Assembly: GCF_003008695.1 (NCBI RefSeq)
Contig: NZ_PXZT01000001.1
Span: forward strand, 186,001-250,000
Length of the DNA: 64,000 nt
Source of the DNA: Trichococcus alkaliphilus
Lineage (GTDB): Bacteria > Bacillota > Bacilli > Lactobacillales > Aerococcaceae
Reading direction: 5' to 3'
Shown: positions 28,936-36,855 of the stretch, piece after piece
Position numbering within the stretch: position 1 is the first letter of the stretch
How the letters are laid out: each line of letters begins with the position of its first letter
Notes under the pieces: generated by a model
Told to the model about the DNA's origin: nothing
The model's input: the letters and a program-made list of their open reading frames with translations, nothing else
Databases searched by the model: none
Translations under genes and position numbers: made by a program

Positions 28936-28973
28936 AAAAAGAAAAGCCGAACAGAGAAACTCGTTCAGCTTTT
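28936..28973 (-). terminator. Terminator after fakA
   Basis: AAAAGCTGAAC-type stem with one mismatch, 10-base loop and a minus-strand TTCTTTTT tail, 6 bp past the fakA stop and upstream of recG. Confidence 0.75.
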
Positions 28974-28978
28974 TCAGA

Positions 28979-30649
28979 TTATTCTACAGAAAGAAGATAA
29001 CTGTATACCGGTTGATTTCCTTCTTGCACTTCCACTTCCAAAAAGTCATATTCAGCTTCGATGACCGCTGCAATCTCTTTGCTTTCGTTCTCATCGCTGT
29101 CTTCCCCGAAGATGATGGTGACGATTTCGCTGTCATCCGTGATCATTTTTTTCAGGGTTTCTATCGTTGCGGCTTTTCTGTCCTTGTCGGCCGTCAAGAT
29201 TTTCCCGTCGACGATCCCCATGAAGTCGTCCTTGGTGATGGTCAATCCGTCTATGACTGTGTCGCGCACGGCACTCGTGATCTGTCCGCTGACAACATTT
29301 TCCAGTTCAGCAGTCATGTTGGCTTTATTGGTTTCCAAGTCCTCTGATTCATTGAAGGCAAGCATAGCTGTCAGGCCTTGTGAGATCGTCTTCGAAGCCA
29401 CTACAACCACATCCGCTTCGGATACTTCAGCTGCCTGATCTGCAGCCATGAAAATATTTTTGTTGTTCGGCAAAATGATTGTTTTTTCGGCGTTTGTGCT
29501 TTCGATTGCCTTAAGGATGTCTTCCGTGCTTGGATTCATCGTCTGGCCGCCATTGATGATCGTGGATACGCCCATGCTCTTGAACAGGGCATGCACACCT
29601 TTGCCGGCAGCAACAGCTATCACACCGTAAGGAACTTTTTCAAGTTTCTTGGAAGGCGCATCGGCTTTTTCAAGGACTGCATCATGTTGCATGCGCATAT
29701 TGTCCACTTTGATTTTCATCAGTGAGCCGAATTTTTGTCCGTAGTTCATGACTTCCCCTGGATACTCGGTATGCACATGGACCTTCACGATTTCGTCATC
29801 CGCGACGACCAATAGGGAATCTCCGATTTCGTTCAGATGATTACGGAATGTATCGTAGTCAAAGGTGTCCGTCACGGTTTCGCCTTCACCTAATTTGACC
29901 ATGATTTCTGTACAATAACCGAATTCAATATCTTCTGTCGCAATGGAGTGCGAAACGTTATGATAATTTTCCTGGTGAGCGATTTCGGTTACATCCGCTT
30001 GTGAGATGACCTTTTCGGCGGACGGCACTTTTTCGCCGGTCAAGGATTCCATGAACCCTTCATAAATGTACACAAGGCCTTGCCCGCCGCTGTCGACGAC
30101 GCCTACCTCTTTCAATACCGGCAAGAGATCCGGTGTCTTATCCAACGCGATCTGCGCGACTTTAAGGACCGTTCCCATCAATTCGATGATGTCATCCGTA
30201 TGTTCGGCTTTTTTCACACCGGCTTTGGCGGATTCGCGCGCAACCGTCAAAATGGTGCCTTCCACAGGTTTCATGACCGCTTTATAGGCTGTCTCGACGC
30301 CGTGGGAAAAAGCCTCAGCAAAATCAGCCGTATTCAAGATTGCTTTCCCTTCGATCGCCTTCGAAAAGCCACGGAACAGCTGGGATAATATGACGCCTGA
30401 GTTCCCTCTCGCCCCCATCAATAAGCCTTTAGCCAAGTCCGATCCTAATTGATCTATTTTTGTAGCATCCGACAGCCTGACCCGTTCAGCTCCGGATGTG
30501 AATGATAAATTCATGTTTGTGCCCGTGTCTCCATCCGGAACGGGGAACACGTTCAAAGAATTCACATATTCTGCATTCTCACTAAGACGTTCGGCGCCGA
30601 TTGCGACCATCGCCTTAAAGTCTTCCGCTGTTAGTTGAGTTTTCTTCAC
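28979..30649 (-). CDS. fakA: Fatty acid kinase catalytic subunit FakA (DAK2 domain)
   Basis: FakA (YloV-like), 556 residues from a GTG start at 30649. AAGGAGG stands 8 bases before this GTG, and in the longer reading that site would lie inside the coding region, so the GTG is preferred. The N-terminal DhaL kinase domain shows NVFPVPDGDTGTNMNLSF (metal-binding aspartates within PDGDTGTNM, 38-46), followed by a C-terminal domain involved in FakB interaction. FakA phosphorylates FakB-bound fatty acids to acyl-phosphate for phospholipid synthesis. It follows the Asp23-family gene, the usual arrangement. Confidence 0.93.
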   Translation of the reverse strand: MKKTQLTAEDFKAMVAIGAERLSENAEYVNSLNVFPVPDGDTGTNMNLSFTSGAERVRLSDATKIDQLGSDLAKGLLMGARGNSGVILSQLFRGFSKAIEGKAILNTADFAEAFSHGVETAYKAVMKPVEGTILTVARESAKAGVKKAEHTDDIIELMGTVLKVAQIALDKTPDLLPVLKEVGVVDSGGQGLVYIYEGFMESLTGEKVPSAEKVISQADVTEIAHQENYHNVSHSIATEDIEFGYCTEIMVKLGEGETVTDTFDYDTFRNHLNEIGDSLLVVADDEIVKVHVHTEYPGEVMNYGQKFGSLMKIKVDNMRMQHDAVLEKADAPSKKLEKVPYGVIAVAAGKGVHALFKSMGVSTIINGGQTMNPSTEDILKAIESTNAEKTIILPNNKNIFMAADQAAEVSEADVVVVASKTISQGLTAMLAFNESEDLETNKANMTAELENVVSGQITSAVRDTVIDGLTITKDDFMGIVDGKILTADKDRKAATIETLKKMITDDSEIVTIIFGEDSDENESKEIAAVIEAEYDFLEVEVQEGNQPVYSYLLSVE

Positions 30650-30694
30650 CTTATAGTCCTCCTTCACCATATAAAACATGGTGATCTGTAATCT

Positions 30695-31057
30695 TTAGTC
30701 CTTTAATACTCTTACGCCTTGGACGAACACATTCACTGTATTTGCGGAAAAGCCCAACATCATTTCAAGATTATATTTGACTTGTGTTTGAACATTCCGG
30801 CAAATTTCAGAAATTTTTGTTCCGTAGAGTACAATGATATAAACATCAACAGCTACTCCATTTTCTTCTTGTCGAATCACGGCACCGCGTGAATAGTTCT
30901 CTTTTTTCAATATTTCACTGATATTATCTCTGATTTGATTTTTGCTGGCCATGCCGACAACTCCATAATTATCCGTCGCGGCGCCGCCTACTACCGTAGC
31001 GATCACGTCGTTCGATAAGTCAACCATCCCATATTGTGTTTGGATTTTAACTGCCAT
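30695..31057 (-). CDS. Asp23/Gls24 family envelope stress protein (YloU-like)
   Basis: A 120-residue Asp23/Gls24 family protein. The family pattern is visible in GVVGMASKNQIRD, GVAVDVYIIVLYGTKISEI and NVFVQGVRVL. Members are abundant cytosolic proteins tied to envelope homeostasis. The member encoded next to fakA (YloU in Bacillus) is the ancestral type and is thought to act with the fatty acid kinase. Start ATG follows AAGGAGG. First gene of the pair with fakA. Confidence 0.92.
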   Translation of the reverse strand: MAVKIQTQYGMVDLSNDVIATVVGGAATDNYGVVGMASKNQIRDNISEILKKENYSRGAVIRQEENGVAVDVYIIVLYGTKISEICRNVQTQVKYNLEMMLGFSANTVNVFVQGVRVLKD

Positions 31058-31104
31058 TTATAATAGCCTCCTTAATGTATGCACACAATCGTTAATTACA
31101 AATT

Positions 31105-31113
31105 ATGATAGCA
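31105..31113 (-). promoter_or_regulatory. Promoter of the asp23-type gene and fakA
   Basis: Extended -10 TGC-TATCAT on the minus strand, about 50 bp before the start. A TTATTT lies near the -35 position, so the -35 is weak. Confidence 0.55.
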
Positions 31114-31140
31114 TATTTTATACAAAAGAAATAACTTTTT

Positions 31141-31311
31141 GCGATTAAATTTCTTATTTCCGATCGATTTACGGCAATTCTGACTTTTTTCCGAAATATT
31201 TCCGGGGTTTTCCCAGCTCCCGTTCCTTGCTCTGTGAGGATAGTCAAATGCGGATATTTGATGAGGGCAGGATAAAAAAAACAGCTGTCAAGTATTTTTC
31301 CTTTAAAACAG
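31141..31311. other. Intergenic stretch between divergent genes, no gene seen
   Basis: The 342-bp gap between the asp23-type gene and rpmB holds the two divergent promoters at its ends. The centre contains no open frame with a ribosome site, no clear hairpin terminator and no operator that I recognise. Confidence 0.6.
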
Positions 31312-31340
31312 TTGCATTCACTTTTGAATTATGATAAATT
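31312..31340 (+). promoter_or_regulatory. rpmB promoter
   Basis: -35 TTGCAT (31312-31317) and -10 TAAATT (31335-31340) with 17-bp spacing and a TGA just before the -10, which approximates an extended -10. Confidence 0.65.
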
Positions 31341-31362
31341 AATCAAGTGTATGAATTGGAAA

Positions 31363-31388
31363 GAAGCTTTGCTTCTGTAACAGCAAAG
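31363..31388 (+). promoter_or_regulatory. Alternative hairpins at the rpmB ribosome binding site
   Basis: Two mutually exclusive short stems: GAAGC-TTT-GCTTC (31363-31375), and CTTTGC (31367-31372) with GCAAAG (31383-31388). The second covers the first bases of the AAAGGAGG ribosome site. This could allow translational control of L28. Confidence 0.35.
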
Positions 31389-31399
31389 GAGGAAAGAAA

Positions 31400-31588
31400 A
31401 TGTCAAAAGAATGTTTCGTAACAGGACGTAAAAGCCGTTCAGGTAATAACCGTTCCCACGCTATGAACTACACAAAACGTACTTTCAAACCAAACTTACA
31501 AAAAGTTCGTATCTTAGTCGATGGAAAACCTAAAAAAGTATGGGTTTCAGCTCGAGCTTTGAAATCTGGTAAAGTTGAAAGAGTATAA
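31400..31588 (+). CDS. rpmB: 50S ribosomal protein L28
   Basis: L28, 62 residues, basic. The sequence [20 protein letters not shown] is typical of Firmicute L28. The zinc-type CxxC motif found in some L28 copies is not present (single Cys), so this is the zinc-independent form. Start ATG has AAAGGAGG upstream. One of few plus-strand genes, it is a single-gene unit with its own promoter and terminator, divergent from the asp23-type gene. Confidence 0.98.
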   Translation: MSKECFVTGRKSRSGNNRSHAMNYTKRTFKPNLQKVRILVDGKPKKVWVSARALKSGKVERV

Positions 31589-31595
31589 AAATATA

Positions 31596-31640
31596 GATGA
31601 GCCCAGGGACCATGCCATGATTCCAGCTCATCTTTTTTTT
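31596..31640 (+). terminator. Terminator after rpmB
   Basis: GATGAGC stem (31596-31602) paired with GCTCATC (31626-31632), followed by eight T on the plus strand. Confidence 0.88.
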
Positions 31641-31659
31641 ATTCAGAAAATCTATTATG

Positions 31660-31703
31660 TGCAAAGTAAAGGAAAGAGGCCGCGGCAAAAGCGCAGCCTC
31701 TTT
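31660..31703 (-). terminator. Terminator after thiN
   Basis: AAAGAGGCTGCG-type stem with one mismatch, directly after the thiN stop, followed by CCTTTACTTT on the minus strand. The T-tail is interrupted, so efficiency is uncertain. Confidence 0.65.
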
Positions 31704-31706
31704 GCT

Positions 31707-32369
31707 TTATTTGCGTTTGTCAGCACTTTGGATGACGGCCAGAACACCGGATTCAAAAGAAAAATGCATCTCGGCCTCTTCAAACTCATTGCTGACCAAA
31801 GCTATCGGGTAATCATAATCTTTTCCGCTCAAAGGATAGACAACTCCCGTCAGGGTCAATTTCTTGATGGGGGTCATGCCAATGAACGACAAATATTTTT
31901 TGCTCGTTTCTTTTTCCAGCACATAACTGCCGGGCATATAAAACCGCAAGGTATTATGCCGATCCATTAGACTGATTCTGCCTGCCATCCCTTTCACGAC
32001 CGGATGGAACGCCAACCACAGATTGCTCATCAGATGGTCCAAACGCCCTCCGAAGGCACCCAAAAGAATGATTTCTTCCGGATTAAACGTTTCAAGCGCA
32101 TAGGCAATGGCCGCCTCGGTATCCGTTTCATCTTTTTGCGCAGGAAGGATGCGGCAGACGCGGCTTTTCTTTTTGATTTCTTCCATTTCTTGCGGGGTGA
32201 CGGAATCAAAATCCCCGATGGCCGCATCGAAATGTGTGCACAGCTGGGCAAGCGTCAACGCTCCGCGGTCTGCACCGATCAACCGATGACTTTCCGAAAA
32301 ACGGTGGACCAAGGCGGCGACATCCGTCTGGTCGCCGCCGACCACAATCACCACTTTCTCAGACCGCAT
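31707..32369 (-). CDS. thiN: Thiamine pyrophosphokinase
   Basis: ThiN, 220 residues. It transfers pyrophosphate from ATP to thiamine, giving thiamine diphosphate. The family blocks are visible in IGADRGALTLAQL, AIGDFDSVTPQEM, PAQKDETDTEAAI and LGAFGGRLDHLMSNL. The ATG at 32369 is preferred because MRSEKVVIVVGGD matches the family start; an ATG four codons earlier is possible. It overlaps the rpe stop by 11 bases and ends the rsgA-rpe-thiN unit, the same order as in Bacillus. Confidence 0.95.
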   Translation of the reverse strand: MRSEKVVIVVGGDQTDVAALVHRFSESHRLIGADRGALTLAQLCTHFDAAIGDFDSVTPQEMEEIKKKSRVCRILPAQKDETDTEAAIAYALETFNPEEIILLGAFGGRLDHLMSNLWLAFHPVVKGMAGRISLMDRHNTLRFYMPGSYVLEKETSKKYLSFIGMTPIKKLTLTGVVYPLSGKDYDYPIALVSNEFEEAEMHFSFESGVLAVIQSADKRK

Positions 32370-33018
32370 TATGGCAAGCATCCTTCAATCGGCTGATGGC
32401 CGCTGCTGGATTTTCATCGTCATAAATGTAAGAACCAGCTACGAATACATCCGCACCTGCCTGAATGCACTTGACGATCGTCTCATGGGTAATGCCGCCA
32501 TCGACTTCAATTTCGTAATGATAGCCATGCTTTTCGCGCAAGGTAGCCAGCTCTTGGATTTTGTCCAAAGTGCTTTCGATGAAGCCTTGGCCCCCGAACC
32601 CCGGGTTGACGGTCATGACGAGCACCATATCGACATCGCCCAAAACGGGTTTGATGACGTCTACGCTTGTTCCCGGATTGATGACGACGCCGGCTGCGAT
32701 GTTTTCATTTTTGATCATCTGAATCGCGCCATGGATGTGGGCAGTAGCCTCCGCGTGAATCGTGATGATATCCGCGCCGGCCCTGGCGAAAGCCGGGATC
32801 AGATTTTCAGGTGTGTTTACCATCAAATGGCAATCCAACGGTAATTTTGTGTGCGGACGGATTGCCTGCACAACATTTGGGCCCAACGTCAAATTGGCAA
32901 CGAATTGGCCGTCCATGGCATCGATGTGGATATAATCGGCACCAGCTTGTTCGACCAACTTAACGTCCCGCTCTAAATTCGCGAAATCAGCACTTAATAT
33001 GGATGGAGCAATTTTCAT
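32359..33018 (-). CDS. rpe: Ribulose-phosphate 3-epimerase
   Basis: Rpe, 219 residues, TIM barrel, interconverts ribulose-5-phosphate and xylulose-5-phosphate in the pentose phosphate pathway. Signatures: APSILSADFANLERDV, HIDAMDGQFVANLT, VMTVNPGFGGQ and EVDGGI, carrying the metal-binding His and Asp residues. The ATG at 33018 is chosen, with AAGGTG 9 bases upstream, over an in-frame GTG four codons earlier. It lies 13 bp after rsgA. Confidence 0.97.
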   Translation of the reverse strand: MKIAPSILSADFANLERDVKLVEQAGADYIHIDAMDGQFVANLTLGPNVVQAIRPHTKLPLDCHLMVNTPENLIPAFARAGADIITIHAEATAHIHGAIQMIKNENIAAGVVINPGTSVDVIKPVLGDVDMVLVMTVNPGFGGQGFIESTLDKIQELATLREKHGYHYEIEVDGGITHETIVKCIQAGADVFVAGSYIYDDENPAAAISRLKDACHNAV

Positions 33019-33031
33019 TTTCACACACACC

Positions 33032-33934
33032 TTATCTCTTATTTTTTTTTATGTACATCGGTTTGCGTCCGACGATTTCCTCATGGAATTGCAGATAGTG
33101 TTCGTATCTGTACGGGGCAACCTCCCCGGAGGCAACTGCCTCTTTCACCCTGCAATTCGGCTCGTTGATGTGCATGCAGCCGCCGAATCGGCATTGATCA
33201 CGCAGCGCTTCAAAGTCCGGGAAAAAGGAAGGCAGATCGACCGCTTCAATGTCGATCAAGTCAATTGTACTGAAACCAGGGGTATCGGCAATCAGAGCCT
33301 CCCCAACCGGATGCAACTCGACATGCCGCGTCGTATGGCGGCCCCTGCCCAAAGCGGTCGAGATTTCGCCTGTCAGCAAATCCAATTCGGGCATCAGTTG
33401 ATTCAACAAAGTGGATTTCCCGGCGCCGGATTGGCCCATAAACACCGCCATCCCTTTGCCCATGGTCCTGACCAGCTCCTCCAAAGACGAGGCTCCTTCA
33501 GGATAATCCGATAAGATCATTTTGTATCCGATCGATTCATAATAGGTTTTATATTGAAGCATGTCCGTCTTGGCTTTTTCATCCAACAGATCAATTTTCG
33601 TGACGTAGATGATGGGACTGATGTTGTTTGCTTCCAGGTAAACCAGGAAACGATCCACCAGATAGGAAGAAAAATCGGGTTCGATCGCCGACATCACGAT
33701 AACGCCAAAATCGACATTCGCCACAGTCGGGCGAATCAATTCATTTTTCCTTGGGTAGATGTCCAGCAGAACGCCCTCCGTCAAGTTGTCACTTTCGAAA
33801 TCGACAAAATCCCCAATAAGCGGAGCCATGTTTTTCACGCGGAAGTTCCCTCTTCCTCTCGTCTGATACGTTTGACCGTCCACATACACATAATAAAATC
33901 CGCTTATTGCTTTCCTGACTTGTCCTTTTTGCAA
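33032..33934 (-). CDS. rsgA: Small ribosomal subunit biogenesis GTPase RsgA
   Basis: RsgA (YjeQ/YloQ), 300 residues, a circularly permuted GTPase that checks late 30S assembly. OB fold at about 1-65, NKxD-equivalent TKID at 112-115 placed before the P-loop GQSGAGKS (167-174), and a C-terminal zinc knuckle with ligands in the CRFGGCMHINEPNC region. The start is TTG at 33934 with AGGAGG 9 bases upstream. It follows prkC, a common neighbourhood, but here a terminator and a promoter separate the two genes. Confidence 0.96.
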   Translation of the reverse strand: MQKGQVRKAISGFYYVYVDGQTYQTRGRGNFRVKNMAPLIGDFVDFESDNLTEGVLLDIYPRKNELIRPTVANVDFGVIVMSAIEPDFSSYLVDRFLVYLEANNISPIIYVTKIDLLDEKAKTDMLQYKTYYESIGYKMILSDYPEGASSLEELVRTMGKGMAVFMGQSGAGKSTLLNQLMPELDLLTGEISTALGRGRHTTRHVELHPVGEALIADTPGFSTIDLIDIEAVDLPSFFPDFEALRDQCRFGGCMHINEPNCRVKEAVASGEVAPYRYEHYLQFHEEIVGRKPMYIKKNKR

Positions 33935-33969
33935 ATCGACAACGCCTCCTAGTTTAGTTCTTTCTCTCT

Positions 33970-33999
33970 ATTCTACACTGTTCTACAAAAAAATGACAA
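33970..33999 (-). promoter_or_regulatory. rsgA-rpe-thiN promoter
   Basis: -10 TAGAAT (33970-33975) and -35 TTGTCA (33994-33999) with an 18-bp spacer. The -35 lies within the stem of the prkC terminator, so the two signals are interleaved. Confidence 0.55.
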
Positions 34000-34025
34000 A
34001 CCATTTTGATGTTTGTCATTTTTTG
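33985..34025 (-). terminator. Terminator after prkC
   Basis: A perfect stem AATGACAAAC/GTTTGTCATT with a 9-base loop, flanked by A and T runs on both sides, so it would also work in the other direction. Confidence 0.88.
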
Positions 34026-34039
34026 TAGCCTATTTGTTT

Positions 34040-36082
34040 CTATTGTGTTAGTTCAGAAGCTTCGTTGATGACTTCGCCATCCCTTTCGATCCGGTAGGAA
34101 GCAGAGCTGCCTTCCAGAATACGGAAATTCAACGTCACGACCTCATCCGCCGCTATATCGAACTCACGGAATACGTCACTGAGGGCATGATCCTCGTCCT
34201 CTATGTAGATGACGATATGGTTCGGCTCATTGGAAGAACTGCTGCTGGCCGCATTGCTGGCCGCATTTTCACTGCCTTGACTGTTGCTGCTCTCGGAAGC
34301 GGGTTCCGATACGGCTGCTGCGAGATAAGGAATCGTAATGGTGCGGCTGAAGGAAACAACTTGCGGCTCTTCAGGACCTATCGAAATCACCACACTCAAG
34401 GCATCACCGGATACAAAAGCGGATCCGCCTGCCAGACTTTGGCTTACGACCAGACCTGCTGCAATCGTGTCTGAGTACGCTTCAGTGACCGTCAATGAGA
34501 GCCCGTATTGCCCTGCATAATCCTCGACGCTTTTTCGCGTATATCCCGATAGATCGCGCATCGTATAGGATTCATTTCCGTCGCTCACAAGAAACGACAG
34601 CGTAGTTTCGCTTGGTCTAACTTCCGCGCCAGGCTCTAAGCTTTGGCTGATGATATTGCCTGAAGCGACTTCGCTGCTGAATTCGTGTGTCCTTTCGATC
34701 GTAAAGCCTTCTTTGCGCAAGTCTTCCAGAACACTTTCATATTCTTGGCCTTCATAGTCGAGAAGCGTGAACAATTCCTCACCCAGACTGATGACCAGGT
34801 CGATTTCAGCACCGGCTTCAACGGTTGCCCCGATTTTTGGTGACGTTTCAATGACAGCATCTTCTTCGACTTCATCGCTGTATTCTTCCGTTATATCACC
34901 TAAAACCAATCCTGCGTCTTCCAGTGCGAGCCGCGCGCTGGCTTGATCCATATTGGACACATCCGGAACAGTCAGCGCATCCGCTTCCTGGTTATTGTAA
35001 AAGAAGAAGAAAAAGCTGGCGATCAGACCCAGCAGCAACACGCCGAAGAGAACGAATGTCCAGTTCTTGCGTTTTTTCTTTCCTCCAGCTGCCTCTCGCC
35101 CTGACTCGTATTCGTGGATCGGTTCAGCTTTAACGCTCGGTGGCGGCGAAACGATCGTGTTCCCGCTGTCCGCTTTGGCCACTACTTCAGCGGATAGAGG
35201 GGTGAGTACTTTAGTTTCCTGCAACAGCGATACCGGCATAAAAGGTGCTTCGTGCAAGCGTTCCTCATTCAGGCAAGTATCGAGATCCGCCATCATTTCT
35301 TCACAGGTAGCGTAACGGTCCAACGGTTCTTTCGCCGTGGCCTTCAGAATGACATTTTCCAAACTTTGAGGAATCTCCGGATGGTTTTCCCGGATGAAAG
35401 GCATCGGTTCCTGAAAATGCTTCAAGGCGACGCTGACAGCCGACTCCCCATCGAAAGGAACCTTCCCGCTGAGCAATTCATACAGGACAACCCCTAAAGC
35501 GTAGATGTCGGATTTTGAAGTGGCCATACTGCCTCTGGCTTGCTCCGGAGACAAATAATGAACGGAGCCCAACAGCGTATTCGTCTGGGTGATCGATGTT
35601 TCCGAAAGCGCAACCGCAATGCCGAAATCGGTAATTTTGATGCGATCCTGATTATCGATCAGAATATTCTGTGGCTTGATGTCCCTATGGATGATCCGGT
35701 TTTTGTGGGCCAATGCCACAGCCGACAAAACTTGGTGCATGATATGGATCGACTTCTCCGGCGAAACCCTGCCTTGAATGTCGATGTATTTTTTCAGATC
35801 CGTGCCATCGATGAATTCCATCACGATGTATTGCAATTCATCTTCTTCATCCACATCATATACACCTACGATGTTGGGATGGATCAATTGCGTGGCTGAG
35901 AGGGCTTCACGTTGGAAACGGCGCAGGGCATCCTTGTTGTTGCGGAAGTCAAAGCGCAATACTTTGATGGCGACCGGACGATCCAGAATCAGATCATGGC
36001 CCAGGTAAACGTTCGCCATCCCGCCGCTTCCGATATGCCGGACGATTTTATAGCGGCCGCCTAATTTCTTTCCTGCCTCCAC
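34040..36082 (-). CDS. prkC: PASTA-domain serine/threonine protein kinase PrkC
   Basis: PrkC/PknB/StkP-type kinase, 680 residues from a GTG at 36082. Cytosolic Hanks kinase domain at about 10-270: glycine loop IGSGGMANVYLG, Lys40, HRDIKPQN (Asp134), DFG (Asp152). One transmembrane helix at 341-362, then an extracellular part with PASTA repeats from residue 370 (about three) that sense peptidoglycan fragments. It ends in a Ser/Asn-rich linker and an extra C-terminal domain of about 70 residues. The start overlaps prpC by 22 bases. It controls cell-wall and growth responses. Confidence 0.96.
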   Translation of the reverse strand: MEAGKKLGGRYKIVRHIGSGGMANVYLGHDLILDRPVAIKVLRFDFRNNKDALRRFQREALSATQLIHPNIVGVYDVDEEDELQYIVMEFIDGTDLKKYIDIQGRVSPEKSIHIMHQVLSAVALAHKNRIIHRDIKPQNILIDNQDRIKITDFGIAVALSETSITQTNTLLGSVHYLSPEQARGSMATSKSDIYALGVVLYELLSGKVPFDGESAVSVALKHFQEPMPFIRENHPEIPQSLENVILKATAKEPLDRYATCEEMMADLDTCLNEERLHEAPFMPVSLLQETKVLTPLSAEVVAKADSGNTIVSPPPSVKAEPIHEYESGREAAGGKKKRKNWTFVLFGVLLLGLIASFFFFFYNNQEADALTVPDVSNMDQASARLALEDAGLVLGDITEEYSDEVEEDAVIETSPKIGATVEAGAEIDLVISLGEELFTLLDYEGQEYESVLEDLRKEGFTIERTHEFSSEVASGNIISQSLEPGAEVRPSETTLSFLVSDGNESYTMRDLSGYTRKSVEDYAGQYGLSLTVTEAYSDTIAAGLVVSQSLAGGSAFVSGDALSVVISIGPEEPQVVSFSRTITIPYLAAAVSEPASESSNSQGSENAASNAASSSSSNEPNHIVIYIEDEDHALSDVFREFDIAADEVVTLNFRILEGSSASYRIERDGEVINEASELTQ

Positions 36083-36828
36083 AGCGGTTCCCCCTCTCTA
36101 TCCGTAAAATCAGCCAAAAGGGCTGTGATATTGTCCAGGCCGCCAGCCTCATTCGCTTTATCGACCAATGAAAGGACTTTTTCTTCAAGAGGAAGCCAAT
36201 CCTTCAGAATTTGGGCGATTTCTTCATCATCCATCATATTGGTCAAACCATCGGAGCAAAGCAACAACAGATCCCCCTGCACAAGTGGCATGGCCATGAT
36301 ATCGATATCCAGTTTCCGGGAAACGCCCAAGGAGCGCGTCAAAATATTCTTTCTTGGATGATGCTGCGCTTCTTCCGGGGTTATTTCCCCTGATTTGATG
36401 AATTCATTCACCAAGGAATGGTCTTCCGTGATTTGACGGAGTTTATAATTTCTATAGACATAAGCCCGACTGTCGCCGATATTGGCAATAATGATTTCCT
36501 TGCCCACAACGGCTGCCGCCACCAAAGTCGTACCCATTCCATCCAGGTCGCTGTAATCCAATGATTTTTGAAAAACCAGATCATTGACGCGCTGGATGTT
36601 GGCGATCAGCCAACGGGACAATTCTTCGCTGTTCGTGAAGCGGGATCCTTTCCAGGCTGCACCCAGATGGGATACCCCCATTTCGCTGGCGACGTCACCA
36701 GCCTTATGGCCACCCATGCCATCGCATACGATCATGAGCGGCTGCTGGGCTTCATTCACGAAATAACCCACATAATCTTGATTGATTGCTCTATTTTTGC
36801 CTCTATCACTTTTGAAGGCTATCTGCAT
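36061..36828 (-). CDS. prpC: PP2C-type serine/threonine phosphatase PrpC
   Basis: PP2C phosphatase (Stp/PrpC), 255 residues, metal-dependent, reverses PrkC phosphorylation. Metal-binding motifs: INQDYVGYF, VCDGMGGHKAGDVAS, ANIGDSRAYVYRN, LLCSDGLTNMMDDEEI and GGLDNITALL. It lies 27 bp after rsmB and overlaps prkC, so the kinase and its phosphatase are made together. The rsmB-prpC-prkC order is conserved in Firmicutes. Confidence 0.96.
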   Translation of the reverse strand: MQIAFKSDRGKNRAINQDYVGYFVNEAQQPLMIVCDGMGGHKAGDVASEMGVSHLGAAWKGSRFTNSEELSRWLIANIQRVNDLVFQKSLDYSDLDGMGTTLVAAAVVGKEIIIANIGDSRAYVYRNYKLRQITEDHSLVNEFIKSGEITPEEAQHHPRKNILTRSLGVSRKLDIDIMAMPLVQGDLLLLCSDGLTNMMDDEEIAQILKDWLPLEEKVLSLVDKANEAGGLDNITALLADFTDREGEPLWRQERN

Positions 36829-36855
36829 TCTTTCCCCTCAATTCTTTCTTATCAT

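Noticed and set aside
31575-31970. Plus-strand frame beginning inside rpmB and running opposite thiN
   Set aside because: It overlaps the rpmB end, its terminator and thiN, with no ribosome site.
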